From NCBI GenBank assembly GCA_013298865.1, contig JAAFJL010000005.1, positions 1-64,000 of the forward strand: a stretch of DNA of 64,000 nt, in the 5' to 3' direction. The stretch's first letter is position 1. Each line of letters begins with the position of its first letter. Positions 62,819 to 64,000 of this stretch are shown here, one piece after another. The position numbers and the translations under genes were made by a program. Below the pieces are notes generated by a model. It ran no database searches. It had not been told where the DNA came from and was given only the letters and a program-made list of their open reading frames with translations. This DNA is from Cytophagales bacterium (GTDB lineage Bacteria > Bacteroidota > Bacteroidia > Cytophagales > Spirosomataceae).

Positions 62819-64000
62819 ATGTCAGATTTTGCAGAACTCTCGTTGGGGGACAAGAAAATTCAACTCCCTGTTATTGTAGGTAGTGAAGATGAAAAAGCAG
62901 TTGATATTGGTAAACTTCGTGACGAAACGGGGTATATCACAATTGACTCTGGTTACAAAAATACTGGTGCAACCAAAAGTGCCATTACCTTTTTGGATGG
63001 CGAGTTAGGAATCCTTCGTTATAGGGGTTATTCCATAGAAGAATTAGCAGAAAAGGCTTCTTTCTTGGAGGTTGCCTATTTGTTGATTTATGGAGAATTG
63101 CCAACGACAGAGCAGTTTGCCTCGTTTGAATATGAAATCAAAATGCACACCATCGTCAATGAGGATATGCGTAAGATTTTTGAAGGCTTTCCCGTGAATG
63201 CTCATCCGATGGGCGTATTGTCGGCAATGGTTTGTGCCATGTCTGCATTTTACACAGGCGAAAAAGCAGGTTCAGACGAATTGAATATCATCCGATTGAT
63301 GTCTAAAATGCCTTCAATGGCTACTTGGTCTTATAAAAAATCAATGGGACATCCAATCAATTATCCGAACAACTCTTTGGATTATTGTTCAAACTTCTTG
63401 AATATGATGTTCGCATTGCCAGTTGCTCCGTACCATGTAGATCCTGTGGTTGCAGCGGCATTGAACAAGTTATTGATTCTTCATGCAGACCATGAACAAA
63501 ACTGTTCAACGTCAACCGTTCGTTTGGTAGGTTCTTCTCATGCAAGTCTTTATGCTTCTATTTCAGCAGGAATTAATGCACTTTCAGGTCCTTTGCATGG
63601 TGGTGCAAATCAGGAAGTTATCGAAATGTTAGAAGAAATCAAAGCCGATGGTGGTGATACTTCAAAGTACATTGCCATGGCAAAAGATAAAACTTCTGGT
63701 TTTAGATTAATGGGCTTTGGACACAGAGTTTACAAAAACTTTGACCCACGTGCCAAAATCATCAAAAAAGCAGCCGATGATGTTTTGAGTAAATTGGGCA
63801 TCAATGACCCAATCTTGAAAATCGCTCAGGAATTAGAAACAGCAGCCTTGAATGATGAGTATTTTGTAGCTCGTAAACTTTATCCAAACGTTGATTTTTA
63901 CTCAGGTATTATTTACCGTGCATTAGGTATTCCGACGGATATGTTCACTGTAATGTTTGCTATTGGACGTTTGCCAGGTTGGATTGCCCAGTGGAAAGAA
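62819..64000 (+). CDS. gltA: Citrate synthase (3' end outside the window)
   Basis: The first 394 codons of a type II citrate synthase, which condenses acetyl-CoA and oxaloacetate in the TCA cycle. It has GSCYLLI-like early strands, the conserved SAITFLDGELGILRYRGYSIEELA, HPMGVLSAMVCAMSAF, the catalytic-site LSGPLHGGANQ (His), GFGHRVYKNFDPRA (His) and LYPNVDFYSGII (Asp). Reading continues past base 64000, so about 30 residues are missing. The start ATG is at 62819 (MSDFAELSLGDKK). Confidence 0.95.
   Translation, partial: MSDFAELSLGDKKIQLPVIVGSEDEKAVDIGKLRDETGYITIDSGYKNTGATKSAITFLDGELGILRYRGYSIEELAEKASFLEVAYLLIYGELPTTEQFASFEYEIKMHTIVNEDMRKIFEGFPVNAHPMGVLSAMVCAMSAFYTGEKAGSDELNIIRLMSKMPSMATWSYKKSMGHPINYPNNSLDYCSNFLNMMFALPVAPYHVDPVVAAALNKLLILHADHEQNCSTSTVRLVGSSHASLYASISAGINALSGPLHGGANQEVIEMLEEIKADGGDTSKYIAMAKDKTSGFRLMGFGHRVYKNFDPRAKIIKKAADDVLSKLGINDPILKIAQELETAALNDEYFVARKLYPNVDFYSGIIYRALGIPTDMFTVMFAIGRLPGWIAQWKE

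Overview
The window looks like a Bacteroidota chromosome, most likely order Cytophagales. It is AT-rich. Promoters carry the Bacteroidota -7 box (TAnnTTTG) ahead of pgk, pheS and other genes. There is a type IX secretion C-terminal sorting domain, a GT117/DUF2723 membrane protein, SPFH and YiaA/B proteins, and GIGT-repeat surface proteins ending in a Bacteroidota-type C-terminal domain. I saw no rRNA, tRNA, CRISPR array, transposase or phage structural gene. The genus is not determinable from what I can see.

Layout. 0-2.7 kb: housekeeping (prohibitin-like protein, phosphoglucosamine mutase). 2.8-30.9 kb: a large accessory region of signalling, secreted and peptide-related genes. It has three TPR sensor histidine kinases, all on the minus strand, two NarL-type response regulators, three HTH-only LuxR-type regulators and two LytTR-only regulators. 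It also has an APH-like kinase next to a HopA1-family protein, two GIGT-repeat surface proteins, two secreted zinc metalloproteases (one with a T9SS tail), a collagen-like lipoprotein, several lipoproteins, a double-glycine-leader peptide with six cysteines and an S41 peptidase. 31-52.6 kb: mostly core genes (THUMP-like methyltransferase, CorA, Pgk, intradiol dioxygenase, GH20, YgiQ, PheS, GT117) with extragenic palindromes between them. 52.7-60.3 kb: a block of secreted proteins built on a shared N-terminal domain with exchanged C-termini. 60.4-64 kb: PepT, a DUF3298-type lipoprotein and citrate synthase, which is cut by the window end.

How the genes work together. The most striking feature is a regulatory circuit visible in the DNA. 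An 18-bp dyad, ATCATGGTAAACCATGAG and close variants, lies upstream of the 143-aa gene at 3600, the 130-aa gene at 8003, the HTH gene at 10667 and the HTH gene at 28535. In all four the promoter-proximal copy starts exactly 40 bp before a -7-like box (TAATTTTG, TATTTTTG, CAACTTTG, GAACTTTG). Where there are two or three copies they are 23-24 bp apart. A fifth promoter, at the HTH gene at 15393, has a related perfect palindrome (ATCATAGAATTCTATGAT) at the same 40-bp spacing before a weaker -7 match. This points to activator-dependent promoters bound by the NarL/LuxR-type regulators encoded here, giving a cascade: TPR kinase, response regulator, HTH-only regulator, LytTR-only regulator, then secreted adhesin or protease genes. 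The HTH-LytTR-GIGT surface protein cassette occurs twice (10.5-12.9 kb and 28.4-30.8 kb), each beside a divergent TPR kinase.

The APH-HopA1 pair (5923-7917) lies inside this circuit, between two operator-controlled genes of unknown function. The same two families form the split Ser/Thr dehydratases of class V lanthipeptide and thioamitide pathways. A peptide-modifying role is therefore a reasonable but unproven idea, and no adjacent precursor is obvious.
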